From Chitinophagales bacterium (GTDB taxonomy: Bacteria; Bacteroidota; Bacteroidia; Chitinophagales; UBA2359): DNA of 20,616 nucleotides. Where the stretch lies: contig JAHDDN010000045.1 in NCBI GenBank assembly GCA_020629335.1, forward strand, positions 1 to 20,616, given 5' to 3'. The notes beneath the pieces were generated by a model, which saw only the letters and a list, made by a program, of their open reading frames with translations, was not told the DNA's origin and made no database searches. The position numbers were made by a program, and so were the translations under genes. Positions 7,090 to 14,504 of this stretch are shown in pieces (the first letter of the stretch is position 1; each line of letters starts with the position of its first letter).

Positions 7090-8901
7090 TTAACCTTCCT
7101 TTGCTATCTTGCTTATTTTTTTTTGATATTGCAGTTCCCACTTGGTACCTTTTGTAGTTGGGATCAATTGAATTTTCCCTTTAATCATCATTAGCATATC
7201 GTTGATAATTTGTAGTCCAAATGAGTCTTCTTTTTGAGCATTATCTGGTATTCCCTTTCCATCATCATAGATGTACAGGTACTCTCCCTCTTCTTTACTT
7301 TCAAAAGAGATTCCTATCATTCCATTTTCTCCCTCTTCATGGGCATGTTTGAGAGAATTGACCACTAGTTCATTGACGATTAAACAAATAGGCATTGCTT
7401 CATCCATGCCTAAATTTAGCTCTGCTGGAATATTAATTTGTATATCCAGCTCCTCTTCTTTTTGGTAGGTATAGATCAGCAGTTCAACGATTTCTGAGAT
7501 ATATTCTTTATAGTTAACTTTCTTATTATTTTCAGGGCTTTCGTATAGTTTTAGGTGTAAGCTGGCCATCGTTTGCGCTCTTAATTGCATTTCTTTAAAA
7601 GCAGCTTTAGAAGTGGCGTTGGGGGCTTTTTTTTCTTGTAGGTGTAATATTGAGTCAAAGATAGTGAGGTAATTTTTGATCCTGTGATGGAGATCACTCA
7701 TCAAAGCCTGTTCTAGTATCACTTGTTCTTTATGGGCTTGGATTTCTTTTTCTCTCAATTCTGTTTGATAATCAGCATCTCTTTGAGTCAATTCTTTTAC
7801 TCTTTGCTTATCGTATAATTTTACATTTTCTTTCTCAAGTAGCAAAGCATATTCATACGCTTTTTTAAAATCTTTTTTTAGCGCATAAAACTGATGCTGG
7901 CATTTATAGAATCGGCCATAGAGTGCTTCACTTGGTAGTTTATCAATCGATTGTTTTACTTCTTCTAAACACTTAGCTGCTTTATCTATTTGCTTTAAGC
8001 GTAAATATAATTCTGCCAAGTAAAGCAAAGAAGAGTCCACTTGCATGCTTTCTTTATTTGCTTTTCTTTTTTCTAAAGCTGCTAATAAATATTTTTCAGT
8101 ATTATCATAATCTTTAATCCCATTGTAGGATAAGCCGAGATTATTTAAAGCGGTAGCGTTACTTATTTGATAATCGGGATCTGCTATTACTTCATGCAGG
8201 TATTCAATTGCTTTGTGATATTCGTTTAAGCCTAAATGCAAAGTACCTAAATTACTTTTTATCCTTGTTTCATCACTTTTCAATCCATTATTTTGGCTTA
8301 TTTTCAATGCCTTATTTAGGTAAAACAAGGAGTCTTTATAGCTTTGAATTTTATTTTTAATTGCGCTTAAGCCTAAATAAATACCAATCAAATTCTTTGC
8401 GTCCTTCGCTTTTTCTGAGCACTTGATTGCTTTTAGGTAATACTCTTGAGCTAATCGCAATTTTGATTGTTTTTCTAATACAAAAGCAATATTGAAGTAA
8501 GCAATACCAAGTTCTTTAGTATAATCGTATTTTTTATATATTTCAACTGCTTTTTGGTGATAGATTTCCGCTTCATCATATTTTCTTTTATTGGCTCTCA
8601 TAAAACCAATCTTATCATAACATTCAGCAGTTTCTTTAGCTAGATTATTTGCTTTTGCTATCAATAAGTATTGATGAATAAGCGCTTCAGCTTTTAGAAA
8701 ATCTTTTTGGAAGTGATAAACTACTGCAATCCTACTTTCTGCTCCTATTTCCAGATCTATTTCTTGATAAATTTTGCTTAGGGAAGAGGCTTCAGATAAA
8801 AAGCTATGTGCTCTTTCATAGCGACTGTTAAGGTAGGATTTTTTACCCTCTTCAATTAAATGCTCAATTTGTTCACGCTTACCATAATTAAATACTCCCA
8901 T
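7090..8901 (-). CDS. cytosolic TPR sensor histidine kinase, HisKA_2 type (paralog A)
   Basis: This 603-residue kinase has no signal peptide or membrane segment. Residues 1 to about 370 are a series of tetratricopeptide repeats, for example the unit around YDEAEIYHQKAVEIYKKY and the one around ELGIAYFNIAFVLEKQ. A short charged coiled coil (about 370-400) leads to the HisKA_2 dimerisation box DLHHRIKNYL, with the probable phospho-acceptor His405. The C-terminal ATPase domain has the N box NELVVNSLKHA, the G1 box DDGKGIPDN and the G2 segment SFGLQII. It would autophosphorylate in response to a cytosolic or protein-borne signal read by the TPR part. The likely partner is the LytTR regulator starting 180 bp away on the opposite strand. 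The kinase at 11427-13223 is a paralog with the histidine at the same residue number. Confidence 0.92.
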   Translation of the reverse strand: MGVFNYGKREQIEHLIEEGKKSYLNSRYERAHSFLSEASSLSKIYQEIDLEIGAESRIAVVYHFQKDFLKAEALIHQYLLIAKANNLAKETAECYDKIGFMRANKRKYDEAEIYHQKAVEIYKKYDYTKELGIAYFNIAFVLEKQSKLRLAQEYYLKAIKCSEKAKDAKNLIGIYLGLSAIKNKIQSYKDSLFYLNKALKISQNNGLKSDETRIKSNLGTLHLGLNEYHKAIEYLHEVIADPDYQISNATALNNLGLSYNGIKDYDNTEKYLLAALEKRKANKESMQVDSSLLYLAELYLRLKQIDKAAKCLEEVKQSIDKLPSEALYGRFYKCQHQFYALKKDFKKAYEYALLLEKENVKLYDKQRVKELTQRDADYQTELREKEIQAHKEQVILEQALMSDLHHRIKNYLTIFDSILHLQEKKAPNATSKAAFKEMQLRAQTMASLHLKLYESPENNKKVNYKEYISEIVELLIYTYQKEEELDIQINIPAELNLGMDEAMPICLIVNELVVNSLKHAHEEGENGMIGISFESKEEGEYLYIYDDGKGIPDNAQKEDSFGLQIINDMLMMIKGKIQLIPTTKGTKWELQYQKKISKIAKEG

Positions 8902-9081
8902 TTTAACTACATTTTGCTTTATTTACTTAAATTTATGTTTGAACATCAAAATAGTAACTACTCAGAATTAATTGGGGCTTAAAAAGAGCGTCAATGACAA
9001 TAAAAACGCTATTTTTATGCTCTAAAGCATTTAGACTGAGTTGTTACATCGAATATAATAAAAAAATCCAAGCATTTAAAT
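8902..9081. promoter_or_regulatory. divergent promoter region of kinase A and regulator A
   Basis: On the plus strand TATGTTTG (8934-8941) matches TAnnTTTG, with TTTG at 8913-8916 upstream at a rather short 17-nt spacing; transcription from it would give a leader of about 130 nt. An imperfect inverted repeat (AGCGT...ACGCT) lies around 8980-9010. The sequence TGTTACA occurs at about 9041 and again in the matching region of module B. No clear promoter is seen for the kinase strand. Confidence 0.4.
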
Positions 9082-9864
9082 ATGAAAGCCATTCGAATTC
9101 TAATAGTTGAAGATGAAAAATTAATTGCTAAAAAGCTTTCTGATGATTTAGAAAAGTTAGGTATTCAGACCATAGATATACTGGCAAGGGGGGAGGATGC
9201 TATTGATTTAGTGAAACAAAATGTCTCTATTGATCTTATTATCATGGACATAGAGTTGCAGGGGAAATTAAATGGTATTCAAACTATACAAAAGATTCAT
9301 GAGATTCAGAGTATTCCTGTCATCATTTTAAGCTCTAAAATAAGTAGAAACTATATCGAAGACGCTTCTAATGTTTCTATCTATGCTTTTTTACCTAAAC
9401 CCTTTAATGCGCTTACGATAAAGGTAAGCATAGAAATGGCTTTAAATCTCTTTAAAAAAGAGGTTGATACTCATTTACGTTTTCAAGGGAATGTTAAAAT
9501 TGCTCCAAAAGATAAAATATTTATAAAAGACAAGAGACAATACTTTAAGGTTCATAAAGAGGATATAATGTATGTAAAAGCGGATAAGAACAATTGTTTA
9601 CTTTTCACCACTGACGATGATAAATATATGTTCACGATGAGTATGCTGAAGTTTCAAGATAAATATCACTACCTGAGTTTATTTAAAATACACAAGTCTT
9701 ATCTAATCAATATGGATAAAGTGGCAAAGTATAATACAGAGACAGGCAATCATTTTTGTTATCTGACTCCTCATGGCAAAGTCAAAGAAATTGATCAAAA
9801 AGGAATCGAATTACCGATTAGCAGACATCATTGGGTTGAATTTCAAAATCAGATCAGAAGTTAA
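9082..9864 (+). CDS. LytTR-family response regulator (paralog A)
   Basis: This 260-residue regulator has an N-terminal receiver domain (about 4-120) and a C-terminal LytTR DNA-binding domain (about 150-257). The receiver has the acidic pair E10-D11, the phospho-acceptor D56 in LIIMDIE, and K106 in LPKPFN. The LytTR part shows the typical FIKDKRQYFKVHKEDIMYVKAD start, the HYLSLFKIHKSYLINMDKV core and the final PISRHHWVEF. It would bind promoter DNA when phosphorylated by the divergently encoded TPR kinase. The structured element B begins about a dozen bases after its stop codon, with no separate terminator visible. Confidence 0.93.
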   Translation: MKAIRILIVEDEKLIAKKLSDDLEKLGIQTIDILARGEDAIDLVKQNVSIDLIIMDIELQGKLNGIQTIQKIHEIQSIPVIILSSKISRNYIEDASNVSIYAFLPKPFNALTIKVSIEMALNLFKKEVDTHLRFQGNVKIAPKDKIFIKDKRQYFKVHKEDIMYVKADKNNCLLFTTDDDKYMFTMSMLKFQDKYHYLSLFKIHKSYLINMDKVAKYNTETGNHFCYLTPHGKVKEIDQKGIELPISRHHWVEFQNQIRS

Positions 9865-9875
9865 GAAAATGGATG

Positions 9876-10030
9876 GGCTAAAATTAAAAATTGGCAGCAG
9901 TCTATAAAATAGGAAACACTGAGCATATAAAAGAATTATAATTAGGTTCTCTTGTTAAAGGGTATTCTTATGAAAAATATTAACGGGAGTAAATGTAGAG
10001 ATAGACTGCTGCCTTATTCATTACTACTTT
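9876..10030 (+). ncRNA. putative structured RNA or DNA element, copy B
   Basis: A perfect 13-bp long-range stem pairs GGCAGCAGTCTAT (9893-9905) with ATAGACTGCTGCC (10001-10013) across 95 nt. The enclosed sequence shares AACActGAGC and GGGAGTAaATGTA with copy A at 5714-5850, and the flanks share ggctaaaa, ttaaaaat and TTGGAGAATA. Compared with copy A, two stem pairs are exchanged for other Watson-Crick pairs, which argues that the paired form is maintained. The reading frame matching the open one in copy A is broken by several stops here, so a coding role is unlikely. It could also serve as the 3' end of the regulator A transcript. The strand is arbitrary. Confidence 0.55.
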
Positions 10031-10844
10031 GGAGAATACGTACAAATATACGGCAGGCGTCTTTCATTAAAAAGCGTCCATCATAACACGACACTACAAA
10101 TATGCCATAACACTAACAAGTGGACAAAAAAAAAGCTCTAAAGGTCATAAAAAACCGACGAAATAACTATCGACATTGTACGATCTTATCAATACCCTTT
10201 ATTATTTCTTGAAAATCTTATAAAACAACAACCAACGGTATAAATTACCTTATGAATGCTTACAAAAAGCTCTTCATCAAATTTATAAAAATCATTATGT
10301 ATACTTAACTACACAACTGGAAACTAAGCCAAATTTTTTTACGTTAATATAATTGTATGACAGAGATTAAAAAAGGTATGATTATCATAAATAGAATAAG
10401 TTTAATGATTTTATATTTTTCGATAAATACCTTCTTAAGCAATTAACGTCAACTACTTAATAATAACATTTTTTCACGATATTTTTAAATTTTACTGACC
10501 TAAAATGATTAGAGTTAAATAATTATTCTACAAAGATGTAACATTTGTATAGTATTAACCATATACTATTGAACTCAGATATTATTTATTAGCGACAAGT
10601 TCTTAGAAGAAATAAGGCTTGCTTACAATACACCAAGGTGTTCTTATGATGGAGGTCATGAGTCATTTTGGTGATGAGGAAGCACCCTTTATTTATCCTC
10701 CCTTTTAGATTTTTTGCTTTCAAAATAGATAGCTCACTCTTAGTGAAAAACTATTCCTTGACAGACATGCATGCTCATCTGTATGGAGAAGTTATATCTA
10801 CAGCTATCTACACATATTTTATTTACCAAACTAACTTTTACAAG
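10031..10844. other. long AT-rich intergenic region upstream of lipoprotein B
   Basis: No supported gene is seen. A 42-codon open stretch without a start codon (10224-10352) loosely resembles one upstream of lipoprotein A, as does the block TATTTTTCGATAA (about 10413-10425). TGTAACA near 10538 is the complement of TGTTACA found in both kinase/regulator promoter regions. A frame continuous with the lipoprotein is open from 10668, but nothing in those extra 59 codons looks like protein. Confidence 0.4.
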
Positions 10845-11369
10845 ATGCAAATACCAAATTTCAGAATCTTGTTAGTGGGCTTCCTATGTCTTGCCTTAAT
10901 GACAAGCTGCACTAAAGAAGATTTAAGTAAGGAAATCAATAATTTCACAACTGCAGACACTCAAAAGCCTACAGGCTTAGCACCAATTACCTATGGTAGT
11001 AAAGGGGCTGGCGGTGATAATGAAAATGACAACAATCCTGATGTTATAGTCACTATAAATGATGAAAATGATACCGCTATAGTGGATCATTTAATAGTCA
11101 TGACACATAACAACAATGGGAATAACGGAAATGGAAACGGAAACAGCGGAAACGGAAACGGGAATGGAAATGGAAACAGTGGAAATGGAAATAATGGGAA
11201 TGGGAATCCAGTCTATTCCGCTTACACAACTGAAACAGGCATTGCCATATTACACCATTTAGAATCTGGCAATTATACAATTGACGTTTATGATGAGGAA
11301 GATAACTTAGTTTATACCGCCTCTAAAACGATCATGGAAGAAAGAGAAGTCATACAAATAGTACTTTAG
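10845..11369 (+). CDS. small secreted lipoprotein with long Gly/Asn repeat (paralog B)
   Basis: I place the start at the ATG at 10845 rather than at the upstream in-frame ATG at 10668. It gives a clean lipoprotein signal (MQIPNFRILLVGFLCLALMTSC) with lipobox LMTSC and lipidated Cys22; the earlier start would bury this signal behind 59 residues. The mature protein (about 153 residues) has a Ser/Thr linker, a beta-like segment (NPDVIVTINDENDTAIVDHLIVM), then a run of about 35 Gly/Asn/Ser residues. A closing segment YTTETGIAILHHLESGNYTIDVYDEEDNLVYTA follows. It shares the order, spacing and several motifs (GNY/GFY, YDEEDNLVY/FDTEDELVY) with lipoprotein A. The repeat is longer than in A and is encoded by hexamer-like GGAAAY units, so length variation is plausible. 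The function is unknown. Confidence 0.82.
   Translation: MQIPNFRILLVGFLCLALMTSCTKEDLSKEINNFTTADTQKPTGLAPITYGSKGAGGDNENDNNPDVIVTINDENDTAIVDHLIVMTHNNNGNNGNGNGNSGNGNGNGNGNSGNGNNGNGNPVYSAYTTETGIAILHHLESGNYTIDVYDEEDNLVYTASKTIMEEREVIQIVL
11106..11210 (+). repeat. hexanucleotide-type repeat encoding Gly/Asn run
   Basis: The stretch is built from GGAAAY and GGGAAT/GGAAAT hexamers coding for Gly-Asn with occasional Ser. Because the unit is a multiple of three, gain or loss of copies would change the linker length without breaking the frame. A shorter version is in lipoprotein A at about 6668-6711. Confidence 0.8.
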
Positions 11370-11390
11370 TACTGAAGGAAATGATTTAAT

Positions 11391-11433
11391 AAAAGGCGGC
11401 TTAGCTTGATCAACTAAGCCGCTATTTTATTTT
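11391..11433. terminator. bidirectional terminator between lipoprotein B and kinase B
   Basis: A perfect 9-bp stem GCGGCTTAG (11396-11404) / CTAAGCCGC (11414-11422) is flanked by AAAA on the left and a T-rich tail on the right. It can serve both converging genes. The kinase B stop codon overlaps its right edge. Confidence 0.88.
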
Positions 11434-13223
11434 AACTGCGAAAAAGGAAAGCTTAATTTCCACTTACATCCTTTAGCAATTTCTAAAGATTCAATCTCTC
11501 CTTTTAGACTATTAACCATCGTTTTAATAATCTTAATACCATAAGACTTGCTCTTTTTAAAATTAAAATCTTTTGGCATTCCTTTTCCGTTATCACTAAT
11601 CGAGAAATACTGTCTATCAGCTATCACTTCATAAGCGATATTGATATGACCATCATTGCCCTCAAATGCATGTTTAAAGCTGTTCACGACCAATTCATTA
11701 ATAATCAAGCCTATTGGAATGGCCGCATCCATCCCTAAAAATGTGTTTTTAGGAATGTCAATATCAAAACTAACATTACTCTTTTTAAAGCTGATCAGCA
11801 AAGACTCCATTATCTCATGCACATAATCATATAGCTTCACTTCATGACTATTCTCTGGATCATCATAAAGCTTCCTATGTAATTTGGCCATAGTAACCGC
11901 TCTAAGCTCCATTTCTTTGAAAGCATCTTTAGAAACTTGATCTTCCACCTTCCTATGCTGCATATTTAATAAGGAAGAAAAGGTATTTAAGTAGTTTTTT
12001 ACTCTATGATGCAAATCTTTCATCATATTTTGCTCTAAAGCTCTCTTTGACTTCAGATGCTCGATTTCCCTTTCTTTTAACTCCGTCTGATAAACGGCAT
12101 CTTTTTGTGATATTTCTTTAGCTAATTGACTAGTAAAAGCCTCTTGAGTTTTTTCTGTAATAAAGGAGGCATATTTGAAAGCATTAAAATAATTTTTTTT
12201 CTGTTTGTAGAAATCCTTCTTCAACTCAAATAACTGCAATAAAAGTTTATCATTAGGCGCCCTTTGTAATAATTTATCTAATGCTTGAATATAGAAGTTT
12301 GCTTGATCTAAGCTTTCTATCTTAATATAAAAGGTAGCCAGATGATAATAAGAAGAACCAATTCTAAATAAATCCTTTGTTTGCTCCCTAATCGCTAAAG
12401 CCCTTAATAAATAAGCTTCAGCCTTCGGATATTCTTTTTTATGAAAATAAGCTAAACCCAAGTTATTTAAAACGATATGCTTTCGGAAGTTTTCAAAATG
12501 AGGATCCATTTCTACTTCTCGCAAACACTCAATCGCCTTTTCAAATTCATCTTGTTCTAAATAATTTAACCCCTTAGAACTCTTCGCTGCTAATATCCTA
12601 TCAGGAGATTGCATCTTATCCCCAAGCTCTAAAGCCTTATCAGCATACAACATCGCTCCCTTAAAATCCTTTACATTAACTTTTGTGGAAGCCAAGGATA
12701 AATACACCTTATGCAAATTAGCCCAATCATTAACCGCCTCTGAATATTTTACCGCCTTCAAGCTATACTCCTGAGCTAATTGGTATTGATCCAGATTGAC
12801 ATGAATATATCCAATATTGAGATAAGCTATCCCCAACTCTCTATCCATACCACATTCCTTATAAATATTGGCCGCACTCCGATGATAAATTTCTGCATCA
12901 GCATAAAATCCTCTATTTGCTTTAAAAAAACCAATTTTATTCAAACAATCTCCAATAGATGGAAGAATATTATGCGCTTTTGCCAAACTTAAAGACTCTA
13001 ATAATAAGTTATAAGATTCCTGATAATTCTTTTGATAAAAATGCACTATCGCAATTCTGCTATTCGCACTAACTATTAAAGCAACCTCTTTATATAAGCG
13101 ACTCAGTACTAAAGCTTCTTCCAAAAAACTCATAGCACGCTCATAACGCTTATCTCCATAAGCCTTCTTACCTGCCTCAATCAATCCACGAATATTATCA
13201 CGCTTATCATAAAAGATGGCCAT
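11427..13223 (-). CDS. cytosolic TPR sensor histidine kinase, HisKA_2 type (paralog B)
   Basis: This 598-residue soluble kinase has the same domain order as kinase A. TPR repeats cover about residues 1-370 (for example around ELGIAYLNIGYIHVNLDQY), followed by a charged coiled coil. The HisKA_2 box DLHHRVKNYLNTF has the probable phospho-acceptor His405, the same number as in paralog A. The ATPase domain has the N box NELVVNSFKHAFE, G1 DNGKGMPKD and G2 SYGIKIIK. The N-termini of the two kinases are alike (LIEAGKKAYGDKRYERAMSF here), but overall the proteins have clearly diverged, so the duplication is old or the modules were acquired separately. No signal peptide or membrane helix is visible. 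It is divergent from its presumed partner regulator B, 115 bp away. Confidence 0.92.
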   Translation of the reverse strand: MAIFYDKRDNIRGLIEAGKKAYGDKRYERAMSFLEEALVLSRLYKEVALIVSANSRIAIVHFYQKNYQESYNLLLESLSLAKAHNILPSIGDCLNKIGFFKANRGFYADAEIYHRSAANIYKECGMDRELGIAYLNIGYIHVNLDQYQLAQEYSLKAVKYSEAVNDWANLHKVYLSLASTKVNVKDFKGAMLYADKALELGDKMQSPDRILAAKSSKGLNYLEQDEFEKAIECLREVEMDPHFENFRKHIVLNNLGLAYFHKKEYPKAEAYLLRALAIREQTKDLFRIGSSYYHLATFYIKIESLDQANFYIQALDKLLQRAPNDKLLLQLFELKKDFYKQKKNYFNAFKYASFITEKTQEAFTSQLAKEISQKDAVYQTELKEREIEHLKSKRALEQNMMKDLHHRVKNYLNTFSSLLNMQHRKVEDQVSKDAFKEMELRAVTMAKLHRKLYDDPENSHEVKLYDYVHEIMESLLISFKKSNVSFDIDIPKNTFLGMDAAIPIGLIINELVVNSFKHAFEGNDGHINIAYEVIADRQYFSISDNGKGMPKDFNFKKSKSYGIKIIKTMVNSLKGEIESLEIAKGCKWKLSFPFSQLK

Positions 13224-13272
13224 ATTCTTCCTTAATTTGATTAAATCTCACTAATTTTATATCGAACAATTT

Positions 13273-13296
13273 TAAGCTCATTTTATAATGAGCTTA
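13273..13296. promoter_or_regulatory. perfect palindrome between kinase B and regulator B
   Basis: TAAGCTCATT (13273-13282) and AATGAGCTTA (13287-13296) form a perfect 10-bp inverted repeat with a 4-nt centre. It lies midway in the divergent promoter region, 42 bp before the regulator start, which is a natural operator position. I see no equivalent palindrome in module A. TGTTACA follows at about 13300. Confidence 0.55.
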
Positions 13297-13338
13297 CAAT
13301 GTTACACAAAAACAGAATTTTAAATCAAATTTCCCATT

Positions 13339-14151
13339 ATGAGTACTATTAAAATATTAATTGTAGAAGACAATTGGATGGTTTCTGATCAATTAGCCGC
13401 CGAGCTAGGAGATCAAGGACTAGAAATCGTCGATCAAGTAGAAAAAGGAGAAGAAGCCATCGAACTAATATCCGAAAATAATAACATAGACCTAATCATC
13501 ATGGATATTGATTTAGCTGGCCAACTCAATGGATTTGAAACCGTCAAAGAAATACACGAAATCCAAGAAATTCCTGTCATCTATCTCACTCAAATGCCTA
13601 CGGAAGAAAATCTGATTAAATCAACAGAAACAGCCAACTATGGCTTCCTTCCCAAGCCCTTTGATCTTTTAACACTCACCAAAGCAATCGAAAGAGCACT
13701 ACTCTATTTCAAAAACGAAATAAAAGACGAAAAAGCATTTACTAGCAAAACCTCTACCGCCTCTGCTAATCAAATTTTTGTAAAAAATAGCATCGGCAAA
13801 TACTACAAAATTACCAAAGACGAAATTCTCTATGTCAAAGCCGATGGAAGCTGTTGCACGATCGTCACGCCCAACAAAAATCACCCTTTCTCTTTCAATT
13901 TGGCCAAGTTCAAACAAAAATATCATCAACTAAATTTATTCCACTGCCACAAATCCTTTCTCATCAATATGGATAAAGTAGCTGGTTTCTATCCCGAAAA
14001 TAGCATTCATAAAGTCGTCCTAACAATCGATGGAAAACATAATCACAATAAACCTCCCAATACAGAAACCGCTTCCCAAGAGGCAATACACAGCATCCCA
14101 ATCAGCAAAAAGAATTGGGACGAGTTTAAAAGGCGATTGAGAAATATGTAA
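13339..14151 (+). CDS. LytTR-family response regulator (paralog B)
   Basis: This 270-residue regulator has a receiver domain with E10-D11, phospho-acceptor D56 in LIIMDID and K106 in LPKPFD, then a LytTR domain. The LytTR part runs from about residue 150 (QIFVKNSIGKYYKITKDEI) through HQLNLFHCHKSFLINMDKV to PISKKNWDEF. The receiver residues have the same numbering as in regulator A. The C-terminal part contains an extra 15-20-residue loop rich in Asn, His and Thr (around residues 233-250) that regulator A lacks. It is expected to act on promoter DNA after phosphotransfer from the divergent kinase B. No terminator hairpin is obvious after the stop codon. Confidence 0.93.
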   Translation: MSTIKILIVEDNWMVSDQLAAELGDQGLEIVDQVEKGEEAIELISENNNIDLIIMDIDLAGQLNGFETVKEIHEIQEIPVIYLTQMPTEENLIKSTETANYGFLPKPFDLLTLTKAIERALLYFKNEIKDEKAFTSKTSTASANQIFVKNSIGKYYKITKDEILYVKADGSCCTIVTPNKNHPFSFNLAKFKQKYHQLNLFHCHKSFLINMDKVAGFYPENSIHKVVLTIDGKHNHNKPPNTETASQEAIHSIPISKKNWDEFKRRLRNM

Positions 14152-14199
14152 TTTTTCACACACTAGCATTTACTTTTCTAAGAATAAATATTAACTTTA

Positions 14200-14422
14200 T
14201 TGGGGCTTACCATGCGCTCGTAAATGAAGCATAAAGTAGAAATAATTTATCATTCATCATTATGCATTAAACATTCGCCGAAGGCGCATGGTCGGGCTGT
14301 TCGCTCTTATGTGCCTATGTGCCAGCTATTACGCTAAGCGCTGCTTGTCTCTAAGGAGCCTGCGCATCGCTAAGCTACATAAGCTGTCCCATTACGCCAC
14401 ATACCGCTGCCATCCCTAAGCT
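14200..14422 (-). repeat. dispersed repeat, copy 2 (inverted relative to 4871-5104)
   Basis: Read on the minus strand, this segment follows 4871-5104 from end to end with similar spacing. The best-conserved blocks are the two ends and cagcccgaccatgcgccttc. The middle differs (for example cgcaggctccttagagac here). It fills most of the gap between regulator B and the WGR gene. I see no coding capacity. Confidence 0.75.
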
Positions 14423-14461
14423 GTCCTCCCTTGGGGGAGGTGTCCGAAGGGCGGAGGGGGA
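14420..14461. repeat. short GC-rich palindromic repeat
   Basis: A CCTCCC-ttg-GGGGAGG hairpin is followed by GTCCGAAGGGC and GGAGGGGG. This short GC-rich unit stands out in AT-rich surroundings and resembles dispersed intergenic repeats of Bacteroidota genomes, from memory. It lies about 45 bp before the WGR gene start. Confidence 0.5.
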
Positions 14462-14504
14462 CCAGTGTACCAACGTACTAACATACCTAATACCCAAATC
14501 ATCC

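Noticed and set aside
9893..10013. Integron attC site or retron RNA as identity of the structured element
   Set aside because: There is no GTTRRRY/RYYYAAC core for an attC site and no reverse transcriptase or integrase gene nearby.
10668..10844. Upstream start that would add 59 residues to lipoprotein B
   Set aside because: It would place the signal peptide and lipobox internally. The start at 10845 restores a normal lipoprotein N-terminus like that of paralog A.
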